From contig CAJWDO010000098.1 in the NCBI GenBank assembly GCA_913031555.1, positions 1 through 6,504 of the forward strand: 6,504 bases of DNA, in the 5' to 3' direction. This DNA is from an uncultured Alphaproteobacteria bacterium (GTDB lineage Bacteria > Pseudomonadota > Alphaproteobacteria > Puniceispirillales > Puniceispirillaceae). Shown piece by piece: positions 1-6,317 of this stretch (the stretch's first letter is position 1; each line of letters opens with the position of its first letter). Position numbers and translations under genes: made by a program. Under the pieces are notes generated by a model. That model ran no database searches and was not told the DNA's origin. It saw only the letters and a program-made list of their open reading frames with translations.

Positions 1-1
1 T

Positions 2-658
2 GGGTCGGGAAAATCGACGTTGCTGCGCTGCATAAACATGCTGGAATTCAGCCAGGCTGGCGAGATCAGTTTCTGCGGTGAGGCTGTGCGCTGGGAAGGT
101 GAGGAGCCAGACCGTGTGCCGGCCGACCGTCAGCAGGTCATCAATATGCGCAGTCAGCTGTCGATGGTGTTCCAGCAATTCAATCTGTGGACACATATGA
201 CGGTGCTGAAAAATGTTACCGAGGCCCCCGTCACCGTTCTTGGAAGACCGCGCGACGAGGTGACTGCCGATGCCATGGCGATCCTCGACAAGGTAGGTAT
301 TGCTGACAAGGCCGATTCCTATCCGGCGCAACTTTCCGGTGGCCAGCAGCAACGTGCCGCCATTGCTCGGGCGCTGGCGATGAGGCCGCGGGCGCTGTTG
401 TTTGATGAGCCGACATCGGCGCTCGACCCTGAACTCGAGCAAGAGGTGATCAAGGTAATCCGCGAGCTTGCGGCCGAGGGGCGCACTATGGTGCTTGTCA
501 CCCATGACATGAACCTGGCGCGCGATGTGTCGACGCATGTGATGTTTCTCAATGAAGGGGTTGTCGAAGAGGAAGGCAGGCCCGAGGATGTGTTCGGCAA
601 ACCGAAATCCGACCGGCTGCGACAGTTTCTTCACGCGACGTCGCAGACCCCCAACTGA
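2..658 (+). CDS. Amino-acid ABC transporter ATP-binding protein, HisP/ArtP type (5' partial)
   Basis: This is the cytoplasmic ATPase that powers import of a polar amino acid through the two permeases downstream. The window opens inside the Walker A loop: the first visible residues are GSGKST (nt 2-19), so about 35-40 N-terminal residues are missing and 218 remain. The Q-loop lies in FQQFNLW (around nt 170-190). The ABC signature LSGGQQQR starts at nt 332, Walker B ALLFDE with the D-loop SALD follows at about nt 392-425, and the switch His is in VTHD at about nt 497-508. The segment WTHMTVLKNVTEAPVTVLG and the C-terminal VFGKP...RLRQFL closely follow HisP/ArtP as I recall them, so the family call is firm; the substrate is not determined. 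The stop TGA at 656-658 is followed by a 62-base gap before the binding-protein gene, consistent with one operon. No catalytic motif is missing from the visible part. Confidence 0.95.
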   Translation, partial: GSGKSTLLRCINMLEFSQAGEISFCGEAVRWEGEEPDRVPADRQQVINMRSQLSMVFQQFNLWTHMTVLKNVTEAPVTVLGRPRDEVTADAMAILDKVGIADKADSYPAQLSGGQQQRAAIARALAMRPRALLFDEPTSALDPELEQEVIKVIRELAAEGRTMVLVTHDMNLARDVSTHVMFLNEGVVEEEGRPEDVFGKPKSDRLRQFLHATSQTPN

Positions 659-720
659 AGCGTGATCCCGTCGAACCGCGGCAATGGGCCCGGCGGCGAA
701 CCATCGAAAGGAAGAAGACG

Positions 721-1470
721 ATGAAATCACTGATCAAGGGAAAAATTGCCGGGCTGGCGCTGAGTGTGGCCCTGTCCGGTATGGCCGTGTCCGGTATGGC
801 GATGGCCGATACCATCCGCATGGGCACCGAAGGCGCATACCCACCCTACAACTTCATCAACGACAAGGGCGAGGTTGACGGCTTTGAGCGCGAGCTTGGC
901 GACGAGCTTTGCAAGCGTGCCGGTCTGACCTGCGCGTGGGTGACCAATGAATGGGATTCCATCATTCCGAACCTGGTTTCCGGTAACTACGACACCATCA
1001 TCGCCGGCATGTCGATCACTGACGAGCGCGACAAGGTGATCGATTTCACGCAGGATTACTATCCGCCGTCACCATCCTATTATGTCGGCATGGCCGGCCA
1101 GTCGATCGACGTCAAGGGCGGTGTGATCGCTGCGCAGACAGCCACCATTCAGGCTGGGTTTGTTGCCGAGAGCGGTGCCACGCTGGTGGAATTCGCCACA
1201 CCTGACGAAACCATCCAGGCAGTCCGTAATGGCGAGGCCGACGCGGTCCTCGCAGATGGCGACTACCTGATGCCGATCGTCGATGAGTCGAATGGCGAGT
1301 TGGCGGTCGTTGGTCAGGAATCGATCGGAGGCGGCATCGGCCTTGGTGTTCGCGAATCCGATGGTGGCCTGAAGGCGAAGATGGACAAGGCCATCGGATC
1401 GATGAAGTCCGACGGTACGCTGAACACGATGATCAAGAAGTGGTTCGGCGACGACGCCACCACATTCTAG
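721..1470 (+). CDS. Periplasmic amino-acid-binding protein, SBP family 3 (HisJ/ArgT-like)
   Basis: This is the substrate-capturing subunit of the importer, 249 residues, normal for the family. The start ATG has a purine-rich site (AGGAAG) just upstream. Residues 1-29 form a signal peptide: KSLIKGK, a hydrophobic core, then an A-M-A site, with cleavage predicted between A29 and D30. The mature protein starts like HisJ (TIRMGTEGAYPPYNF). C64 and C71 in ELCKRAGLTC match the HisJ/ArgT disulfide pair. GMSITDERDKVIDFT (about 96-110) holds S98 and R103, the position that in the family binds the ligand alpha-carboxylate. DAVLADGDYL (174-183) supplies the acidic residue expected to hold the alpha-amino group. 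The C-terminus SDGTLNTMIKKWFG is typical. Basic or polar amino acids are the likeliest ligands, but the side-chain pocket cannot be read from sequence alone. Two small hairpins follow the stop codon and may stabilise this part of the mRNA. Confidence 0.95.
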   Translation: MKSLIKGKIAGLALSVALSGMAVSGMAMADTIRMGTEGAYPPYNFINDKGEVDGFERELGDELCKRAGLTCAWVTNEWDSIIPNLVSGNYDTIIAGMSITDERDKVIDFTQDYYPPSPSYYVGMAGQSIDVKGGVIAAQTATIQAGFVAESGATLVEFATPDETIQAVRNGEADAVLADGDYLMPIVDESNGELAVVGQESIGGGIGLGVRESDGGLKAKMDKAIGSMKSDGTLNTMIKKWFGDDATTF

Positions 1471-1473
1471 GTT

Positions 1474-1494
1474 AGACCTCTGGTTTCGGGGTCT
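1474..1494 (+). other. Small hairpin just after the binding-protein stop codon
   Basis: AGACCTC (1474-1480) can pair with GGGGTCT (1488-1494) through seven pairs, one of them G-U, around a 7-base loop, beginning four bases after the stop codon. There is no T-run after it, so it is not a convincing terminator. With the next hairpin it may protect the 3' end of the binding-protein message, a common arrangement when the binding protein is needed in excess over the permeases. That role is inference. Confidence 0.3.
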
Positions 1495-1530
1495 CGGTAT
1501 TGGGCCGGTCCCGAACCCGCACTTTTTGGT

Positions 1531-1558
1531 GGGGTGGCGTTGTAACAGGCGCCACCCC
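1531..1558 (+). terminator. GC-rich stem-loop between binding protein and oxidoreductase (attenuator or mRNA-stabilising hairpin)
   Basis: GGGGTGGCG (1531-1539) and CGCCACCCC (1550-1558) are a perfect 9-bp inverted repeat with a 10-base loop. The sequence after the right arm is GTCCTTCC, which has only scattered T residues, so an intrinsic terminator would be weak. A T-run (five T) lies before the left arm, and on the opposite strand this reads as A, so it is not a minus-strand terminator either. Partial termination or 3'-end protection of the binding-protein mRNA is the best reading, with reduced expression of the oxidoreductase and permeases downstream. Confidence 0.45.
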
Positions 1559-1615
1559 GTCCTTCCGAGAATTCGCTGATGTCGGCGCATGTTCGTCGGC
1601 TTGATTGGGGGCAGG

Positions 1616-2728
1616 ATGACAGCGAAGCCCGATATTGTGTCCGATAGTGTGCCTGAAATTGTGATTGTTGGCGCCGGCATCGTCGGTGCCTGCCTTGCCT
1701 ATGAGGCTTCCCAACGTGGACTGAAGCCGCTTGTTCTTTCCGTCGGCTCCCCTGCTGGTGGTGGCAGTGCGACAGCCGCCAGCTGGGCCTGGATCAACGC
1801 CTGTTCCACAGAAAACCCGGATTATTTCCGGCTTCGTCATGCCAGCCTTCGTCGCTGGCAGGTGTGACAGCAGCAGATCGATGGCATCGCCTTCAGCGCC
1901 CGCGAAACCTTCCTGTGGGACCTGCCGCCGGACGAGCTTGCCAACGCCGTGGCCCAATTGTCGGCATTTGGCTATCCGGTCGAATTGCTGTCGGGCGATG
2001 AGACCGCTGCGCGCCTGCCACGGCTTCGCGAACGTCCCGGGGCCGCGCTCTACACCGCCATCGAGGGGGCCGTTGAACCGGTGGCGACCGCCGCCCGATT
2101 GATCGAGGCGTCAGGGGCCGGTGTCATGCAGGCACATGTGCATGGGTTGATTGTCGAGGGCATGCGGGTGACCGGCGTTATGACTGACAAGGGACCTGTC
2201 GCCGCTGGTGAGACTGTTCTGGCGGCGGGGAATGCAACGCCGGCGCTGCTGCAGACGATCGGTGTGACGCTGAAGATGCAGTCGAGTGATGGGCTGCTTG
2301 TCCTCAGCCGGCCTGTTGAAAGGTTTCTGGATGCGGTGGTCGCCGGCCCGGATTTTCATGTCCGCCAGCGCCTCGATGGCTGTCTTCTGGTCGGCGGCAC
2401 GTTCGGTGCGTATGCGCCGCGCCCGGGCATGACCAGCTTGTATCAGAACGCGGCGGCGCAGCTGGCCAGGATCGCAAGCGTCTTTGATTGCCCGGCGGCG
2501 CTTGAAATGGACAGTTTCACTCTTGGACGTCGGCCAATTCCAGCGGGTGGCATGCCGTGTGTCGGACGCTCTCTGCATCCCGATGGCGGCATCTTTGACG
2601 GCCTCTACACGGTTGTCATGCATTCCGGATTTTCGAACGGAGCCGGGGTGGCGCAGGCAGCGTTGGAAGACATTCTGTCCGGCACCCGCACTTCTGAAAT
2701 CGCGCCCTTTGGCATGGTGGCCTCATAA
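1616..2728 (+). pseudogene. FAD-dependent oxidoreductase of the DAO (D-amino-acid oxidase/glycine oxidase) family, interrupted by in-frame TGA
   Basis: This family oxidises amino acids or N-substituted amino acids using FAD. The frame opens with a Rossmann FAD-binding site, EIVIVGAGIVGACLAYEAS (GxGxxG), followed by GGGSATAASWAWIN. The C-terminal part carries the family-like RRPIPAGGMPCVG and HSGFSNGAGVAQAALEDIL. A TGA at 1865-1867 (codon 84 from the ATG at 1616) interrupts it. The same frame resumes immediately (QQIDGIAFSARETFLWDLPP) and stays open to TAA at 2726-2728, so one base substitution, not a frameshift, explains the break. Without it the protein would be about 370 residues, normal length. 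I prefer the ATG at 1616 because GGGGG..AGG precedes it; the in-frame ATG at 1589 lacks such a site. The TAA overlaps the permease ATG (TAATG). A recent nonsense mutation, a sequencing error or low-level readthrough are all possible. The substrate is unknown; the transporter context suggests a product of the imported compound's metabolism. Confidence 0.85.
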
Positions 2729-3609
2729 TGTTCGGCAGGTGTGAGGATCCCTCCAGCCTTGATGGCGCGGTATGGCTGCTGTGCTATCTGACGACCCCGA
2801 CCCACCAGTCATTCTATCTTGCCTTTGGAACTGTGCTGCTGCTGTTGGCGATTACCGCGCCGCTGTCGCTGTTGTTCGGATTCGGCGGTGCGCTGGCCAG
2901 CCGTTCGACGATCGCCCCGCTGCGCTGGTTCGGGCGCGGCTATATCGCGATGGTGCGCGGTGTGCCGGAGATTGTCTTCTTCATGTTCGGTCCGATCGCG
3001 CTTGACCAGGCGTTCGAATATCTGCGGCACCGGGCCATCTGCCCCGACTGGAGCGAGCCGGTGCGCCGCGGCAATGACTTTGTTGTCTGCACGGCGGCGA
3101 AGCTGCCGCTGAATGCCGATCCGCAATGGATGCATGAGATCTATGGATTTGCACTGGCGATCCTGTCCTTCGCCATCGTCTATGGCGCCTTTTGTGGCAA
3201 TACGATCCGCGGCGCATTCGACGCCGTGCCCAAGGCGCAGATTGAGACGGCGCGCGCGTTCGGCATGAACCAGCGTCAGCTGTTCTGGCGTATTCTGCTA
3301 CCGCAGATGTGGATCTTCGCGCTTCCCGGCCTGTCGAACATATGGATGATCCTGACCAAGGCAACGCCGCTGCTGTTCCTTCTTGGCGTCGAGGATATCG
3401 TCTATTGGGCGCGCGAGCTTGGCAGTGCCAAGACCCGTGCCTACAGCTTTCCGCATCCGAATTGGCAGCTCTGGTATTTCCTGGCGCTGCTGGCCTTTTA
3501 TCTTGGCCTGACCCGGGTCAGCGAGATTGTGCTGGTGCGGCTGAACAGGCGTCTCAGCCATGGCCAGGCAACGCTTGCCGGCGCCAGCAGGACGGCGGCC
3601 TGCCGATGA
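2728..3609 (+). CDS. Amino-acid ABC transporter permease, HisQ-like (His/Glu/Gln/Arg/opine family)
   Basis: This is one of two inner-membrane subunits forming the translocation path, 293 residues. The ATG shares its A with the oxidoreductase stop codon, so translation is probably coupled. The first clear membrane helix is at about residues 30-55 (LAFGTVLLLLAITAPLSLLF). MVRGVPEIVFFMF (75-87) matches the conserved RGxPE/L region. The cytoplasmic EAA loop, which contacts the ATPase, is ETARAFGMNQRQLFWRILLP (173-192) with G179 and P192. Further helices lie around 139-158, 196-220 and 247-270. An unusual insert of nearly 40 residues (about 101-138), with Cys105 and Cys121, sits before the helix that leads into the EAA loop. 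By family topology this places it on the periplasmic side. I recall a similar insert in related alphaproteobacterial permeases but cannot check it. The stop overlaps the next gene's start. Confidence 0.92.
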   Translation: MFGRCEDPSSLDGAVWLLCYLTTPTHQSFYLAFGTVLLLLAITAPLSLLFGFGGALASRSTIAPLRWFGRGYIAMVRGVPEIVFFMFGPIALDQAFEYLRHRAICPDWSEPVRRGNDFVVCTAAKLPLNADPQWMHEIYGFALAILSFAIVYGAFCGNTIRGAFDAVPKAQIETARAFGMNQRQLFWRILLPQMWIFALPGLSNIWMILTKATPLLFLLGVEDIVYWARELGSAKTRAYSFPHPNWQLWYFLALLAFYLGLTRVSEIVLVRLNRRLSHGQATLAGASRTAACR

Positions 3610-4445
3610 GCTGTCTTGCCACCATCCAGGCCTATGGGCTGCGTTCGATCGGCATTGGCGAAAGGCTGCTGCCGAAGAGCGATTTCACGCTGTGCGAACA
3701 GATCGTGCTGATCGGCAGCGGGATGATCTGGAATGTCTATTTCGGCGTGTTGGCGCTGGCGCTGGGATTCTGGCTGGCGATAGCGGTCGCGGTTGGCAAG
3801 AATTCCAACAATCCGCTGGTCCGCATTCCGGCCAGCTGGTTCATCTTCCTGTTCCGTGGCTCGCCGCTGTTCATCCAGTTCTTTCTTGCCTATCAGCTGT
3901 TCGTGCTGATGCCCAAGGTCGGGCTGTCCTTCGATCTTGGTTTTATTGAAATTGCCGCTGAGACGCGGTGGTTCACCCGGGCCTGGCTTGGCGCGCTGAT
4001 TGTGCTGTTTCTGAACACTGCCGCCTATACGGGCGAGATTTTCCATGGCGCGCTTCGTGCGGTGCCGGTCGGCGATGTCGAGGCCGCCGCCGCCTATGGC
4101 ATGAACAGCTGGCAGACCTTCTGGCGTGTTGTCTGGCCGACAATGCTGCGGCTTGCCTGGCCGTCCTACACCAACGAGGCGATCTTCCTGTTTCATGCCA
4201 CGACGCTGGTTTTTTTCACCGGGTTCCCGGCTTGGCGACAATCAGGCGATGCCCTTTATTATGCCAGCTATTTTGCCGACAAGACCTTCAACCCGTTCAT
4301 CGCCTATCCGATTGTGGCCGGATACTTCATTCTGCTGACGCTTGGCATCATTGGGCTGTGGGGGGTGATTGAGCGCTATCTGAACAGGCATCTGCCGCGT
4401 GAGCAACGCCGGCGCACGCGGATCAGGCTGCCGCTGATGCGCTAG
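3606..4445 (+). CDS. Amino-acid ABC transporter permease, HisM-like
   Basis: This is the second inner-membrane subunit of the importer, 279 residues. It starts at the ATG inside ATGA (3606-3609), overlapping the stop of the HisQ-like gene; the frame is open further upstream, but that stretch only overlaps the previous permease. About 30 polar N-terminal residues precede the first helix (about 35-63). FLFRGSPLFIQFFLAYQLFVL (81-101) and LNTAAYTGEIFHGALRAVP (136-154) are the family's conserved permease stretches. The EAA loop is VEAAAAYGMNSWQTFWRVVWP (158-178) with E159, A160, A161 and G165. FFTGFPAWRQSGDALYYASYFADKTFNPF (203-231) is longer than the HisM equivalent and typical of the subgroup I associate with alphaproteobacteria. 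The last helix (about 233-256) is followed by a basic cytoplasmic tail. It pairs with the HisQ-like subunit and the ATPase. Its stop TAG overlaps the stop of the convergent SDR gene. Confidence 0.92.
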   Translation: MSCLATIQAYGLRSIGIGERLLPKSDFTLCEQIVLIGSGMIWNVYFGVLALALGFWLAIAVAVGKNSNNPLVRIPASWFIFLFRGSPLFIQFFLAYQLFVLMPKVGLSFDLGFIEIAAETRWFTRAWLGALIVLFLNTAAYTGEIFHGALRAVPVGDVEAAAAYGMNSWQTFWRVVWPTMLRLAWPSYTNEAIFLFHATTLVFFTGFPAWRQSGDALYYASYFADKTFNPFIAYPIVAGYFILLTLGIIGLWGVIERYLNRHLPREQRRRTRIRLPLMR

Positions 4446-5131
4446 AAGCGTTCCGTCCAGGGGCGAAGTTCGACCTCCCAGCCCCAGGCACTGCGGTGCT
4501 GGGCATGGAATTGCAGATAGGTCTCGGCAAGGGCGTCAGGGTCGAGCATTTTGTCGTCGCCATCATCCTGCCGGTCATGTCGTGCCGAGCGGATGCCGCC
4601 ATCAATCACGAAATGCCCGATATGGATATTCTGCGGATGAAGCTCGCGCGCCAGTGACTGGGCCAGACCGCGAAGCCCGAACTTGCCCATGGCGAAGACC
4701 GACGAGGTGGCAAATCCCTTCACGCCGGCTGTCGCGCCGGTGAAGAAGATGCTTCCCGACCCGCGTTCCAGCATCCGCCGCGCCGCCTGCTGCGCCACAA
4801 GGAAGGCGCCAAAACATGTCACCTCGATGGCGGCGCGGGTGGCAACCGGGTCGAGTTCCGTGATCGGCCCGGGAAGACGCGCCGACGGGTTGTAAACGAC
4901 AAGATCGGGTGTGCCGGTCGCGCCATCCAGCGCCGTGAACAGCCGTTCAACATCCTCGATCGAACCGGCATCACACAGGTGCAGCGTGGCGCCTGTTTCA
5001 TCGGCAACGGCGCGCGCCCTGTCACCATCACGCGCGGCAAGGGCGACCGCCATGCCGGCATCGTGACATTTTCTGGCAAGGGCGGCGCTGAGCCCTGATC
5101 CGGCACCGACGATAAGGGCTGAAGACGACAT
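4442..5131 (-). CDS. Short-chain dehydrogenase/reductase (SDR) family protein with non-canonical active site
   Basis: This is a Rossmann-fold protein of 229 residues, expected to bind NAD(P)(H). The start at 5131 gives MSSSALIVGAGSGL and has AAAGG seven bases upstream; an in-frame ATG at 5161 would add ten residues with no family resemblance. The glycine-rich cofactor loop is VGAGSGLSAALARK (8-21) instead of the usual TGxxxGIG. YNPSA (80-84) takes the place of NNAG. In FFTGATAGVKG...FAMGK the Lys150 of YxxxK is kept, but the catalytic Tyr is Phe146 and the Ser region reads TGAT. The C-terminal QHRSAWGWEVELRPWTERF looks complete and recalls a subgroup of proteobacterial SDRs with the same FAGAK-like motif, so this is probably a property of the subgroup, not decay. 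The reaction is unknown; it may use a different mechanism or bind cofactor without classical catalysis. It is transcribed divergently from the GST gene and converges on the permease. Confidence 0.88.
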   Translation of the reverse strand: MSSSALIVGAGSGLSAALARKCHDAGMAVALAARDGDRARAVADETGATLHLCDAGSIEDVERLFTALDGATGTPDLVVYNPSARLPGPITELDPVATRAAIEVTCFGAFLVAQQAARRMLERGSGSIFFTGATAGVKGFATSSVFAMGKFGLRGLAQSLARELHPQNIHIGHFVIDGGIRSARHDRQDDGDDKMLDPDALAETYLQFHAQHRSAWGWEVELRPWTERF

Positions 5132-5161
5132 GGCATGGCCTTTCGCAATGGTGGGCGGCAA

Positions 5162-5193
5162 TCACCGTGACCGATCATTGGCATTAACGGTTA
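5162..5193. promoter_or_regulatory. Paired 9-base palindromes, possible operator sites
   Basis: TCACCGTGA (5162-5170) and TAACGGTTA (5185-5193) are each perfect palindromes around a central base. Read on the opposite strand the second is TAACCGTTA, so both fit TNACCGTNA. Their centres are 23 bp apart, about two helical turns, and they flank the -35-like TTGGCA. This is what a pair of sites for one dimeric regulator controlling both divergent genes could look like. No regulator gene lies in the window, and matches this short can arise by chance. Confidence 0.3.
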
Positions 5194-5232
5194 CTTCACC
5201 CTGTTGCGCTAGACTCTACATCAATCATTCTT

Positions 5233-5237
5233 GGAGG
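5233..5237 (+). promoter_or_regulatory. Shine-Dalgarno site deciding the GST start
   Basis: GGAGG lies eight bases before the ATG at 5246. The upstream in-frame TTG at 5231 overlaps this site and would add only five residues ahead of the family's usual N-terminus, so the ATG is the start. Confidence 0.8.
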
Positions 5238-5245
5238 CCCATCAA

Positions 5246-5917
5246 ATGATCACTGTGTGGGGGCGCGTTTCCTCGTCCAACGTCCAGGCAACCCTGTGGT
5301 GTCTGGCTGAGCTTGGTCTTGCTTTCGACCGTATTGATGCCGGGTTCATCTATGGCGTGACCGACACGCCTGCTTATCTGGAAATGAACCCGAACGGGTT
5401 TGTGCCGACACTCGTCGATGGAGAGAACCCGCCGCTGTTCGAGACCGGTGCCATTCTGCGCTATCTGGCGACAGCCTATGGTGATGATACCTTCTGGCCG
5501 GTGGATCTTGTGGCGCGCACACAGATCGACAAATGGGCCGAATGGGCGAAGATCAACATCGCACTGCGATTCACCTCGCCGGTGTTCTGGCTTGTCATCC
5601 GCACCGCCCCGTCGGCGTGGGATTTGGACAGGATTTTCACCAATCTCGATCTGCTGAATAAATTCCTGGCGATTGCCGATACAAGGCTGGCGGCCAATGC
5701 CTTTATCGCCGGTTCGCAATTCACGCTGGCCGACATCCAGATGGGGCATTGCCTGTTCCGCTATTTCGATATCGACATTCCGCGCGCCGGCTTTCCCCAT
5801 CTTCAGACCTATTATGAGCGGCTGTGCGCAAGGCCGGCCTATCGCCGCCATGTGATGGTTGATTATGAGGAGCTTCGCGTCACCGACCAGGCGCGGCGTC
5901 TCGGAAAGCCGGTTTGA
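5246..5917 (+). CDS. Glutathione S-transferase family protein
   Basis: This is a cytosolic two-domain GST-fold protein of 223 residues, the usual length. The N-terminal thioredoxin-like domain (about 1-78) starts MITVWGRVSSSNVQATLWCLAEL. The SSSNVQ segment holds the Ser expected at the glutathione-activating position in theta/beta-like GSTs. NPNGFVPTLVD (48-58) carries the cis-Pro that contacts glutathione, and FETGAILRYLA (65-75) the gamma-glutamyl-binding E-T/S pair. The helical domain follows, with the folding motif SQFTLADIQMG (about 156-166, S/T-x-x-D capping box), and the C-terminus YERLCARPAYRRHV is typical. It probably conjugates or reduces an electrophilic or organic compound with glutathione; no specific substrate can be named. 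It is transcribed away from the SDR gene, and a shared promoter region suggests linked regulation. No terminator is evident after its TGA. Confidence 0.92.
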   Translation: MITVWGRVSSSNVQATLWCLAELGLAFDRIDAGFIYGVTDTPAYLEMNPNGFVPTLVDGENPPLFETGAILRYLATAYGDDTFWPVDLVARTQIDKWAEWAKINIALRFTSPVFWLVIRTAPSAWDLDRIFTNLDLLNKFLAIADTRLAANAFIAGSQFTLADIQMGHCLFRYFDIDIPRAGFPHLQTYYERLCARPAYRRHVMVDYEELRVTDQARRLGKPV

Positions 5918-5977
5918 TGGCGCGCGTCACCCGGCCTCCACCATACATCAGCCCGCCATCCGGCCCCGGGCTCGGCG

Positions 5978-6205
5978 TTACACCGGATCCGGATCGTCTG
6001 GGCGCGCCGATAATGCAGCTGTTCGCCTCACGGTCCGTTCGCGATGAAGCGAATACAGGCCGGTGGCGATGATGATGATGGTACCGAGAATGGTTGCCTG
6101 GTCCGGCAATTCATCGAACATAAGCAGCCCCAACCCGATGGCCCAGGCCATGCCGGTGAAGCGGAAGGGCGCGCCCGCGACGTCGCTTGGGGCCAGCGCG
6201 CCCTC
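5978..6205 (-). pseudogene. C-terminal remnant of an EamA/DMT-superfamily transporter
   Basis: Read on the minus strand from about 6205 to the TAA at 5978-5980, this gives about 75 residues ending a 10-helix EamA-type exporter. ALAPSDVAGAPFRFTG matches the segment before helix 9. FTGMAWAIGLGLLMFDELPD is helix 9 with its following loop, and ATILGTIIIIATGLYSLHRER is helix 10 with the positive end. Full-length members have about 290-300 residues, so roughly three quarters of the gene, including its start, is absent. The frame stays open to 6355, but the upstream residues (PPPWPNASGWRAQGAPSQRAMSKSKRKDERTPL) are not hydrophobic and do not resemble the family. The homology therefore ends at a junction near 6205. 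It is either a decayed gene cut by a rearrangement or a real gene cut by a misassembly. Confidence 0.65.
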
Positions 6206-6317
6206 GTTCAGGGGCGTACGTTCGTCTTTCCTCTTCGACTTCGACATGGCGCGCTGCGAGGGCGCACCTTGCGCGCGCCAGCCCGAGGCGTTTGGCCAGG
6301 GCGGGGGCGCACGTCCC
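6206..6317. other. Unassigned GC-rich segment between two gene fragments
   Basis: This stretch is about 70% G+C by hand count over 6201-6320 and is open in several frames on both strands. A + strand frame with an ATG at 6246 (MARCEGAPCARQPEAFG...) runs into the FlgD-like domain downstream, but those residues do not look like a FlgD N-terminus and no ribosome-binding site precedes the ATG. I recognise no gene, repeat or mobile-element end here. Confidence 0.35.

Larger units (their letters stand above)
5132..5245. promoter_or_regulatory. Divergent intergenic region between SDR and GST genes
   Basis: This 114-base segment must hold the start signals for both the leftward SDR and the rightward GST gene. 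For GST, TAGACT (5210-5215) is a weak -10-like match (4 of 6 to TATAAT), but I see no -35 at good spacing. TTGGCA (5178-5183) resembles a -35 yet is too far from it. For the SDR direction I see no convincing hexamer pair. Two palindromes near the centre, described separately, are the clearest structure. Confidence 0.4.

Noticed and set aside
1865..1900. Selenocysteine or programmed recoding of the TGA
   Set aside because: I see only a weak 4-bp hairpin (CGAT...ATCG) after the TGA, not a bacterial SECIS-like stem-loop, and DAO-family enzymes are not known to me as selenoproteins. TGA also serves as the normal stop of other genes here, so code reassignment is unlikely.
1069..1957. Overlapping minus-strand open frames opposite the binding protein and oxidoreductase
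   Set aside because: No recognisable domain or ribosome-binding site, and they oppose strongly supported coding sequence.
3498..4241. Long minus-strand open frame (about 247 codons) opposite the HisM-like permease
   Set aside because: Its translation is rich in Arg, Gln, Pro and Glu with no family resemblance, and it lies antisense to two well-supported permease genes. It is a shadow of GC-biased codons.
5132..5161. Upstream start for the SDR (ATG at 5161)
   Set aside because: The ten extra residues (MPPTIAKGHA) do not fit the family, where the Rossmann strand begins within a few residues of the start, and the ATG at 5131 has a well-spaced AAAGG.
5231..5245. TTG start for the GST gene
   Set aside because: It overlaps the GGAGG site that serves the ATG at 5246.
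5951..5971. Possible terminator after the GST gene (GCCCG/CGGGC)
   Set aside because: Only 5 bp with an 11-base loop and no T-run on either side.
5983..5992. 10-bp palindrome CCGGATCCGG
   Set aside because: It lies inside the coding end of the EamA remnant and is explained by codons for the Asp/Pro-rich tail; a single unpaired occurrence gives no support for a regulatory site.
6246..6317. ATG at 6246 as the true start of the FlgD-like frame
   Set aside because: No ribosome-binding site, a Cys/Gly/Arg-rich sequence unlike FlgD N-termini, and a sharp composition change after it. The open frame is better explained by a chance in-frame junction.
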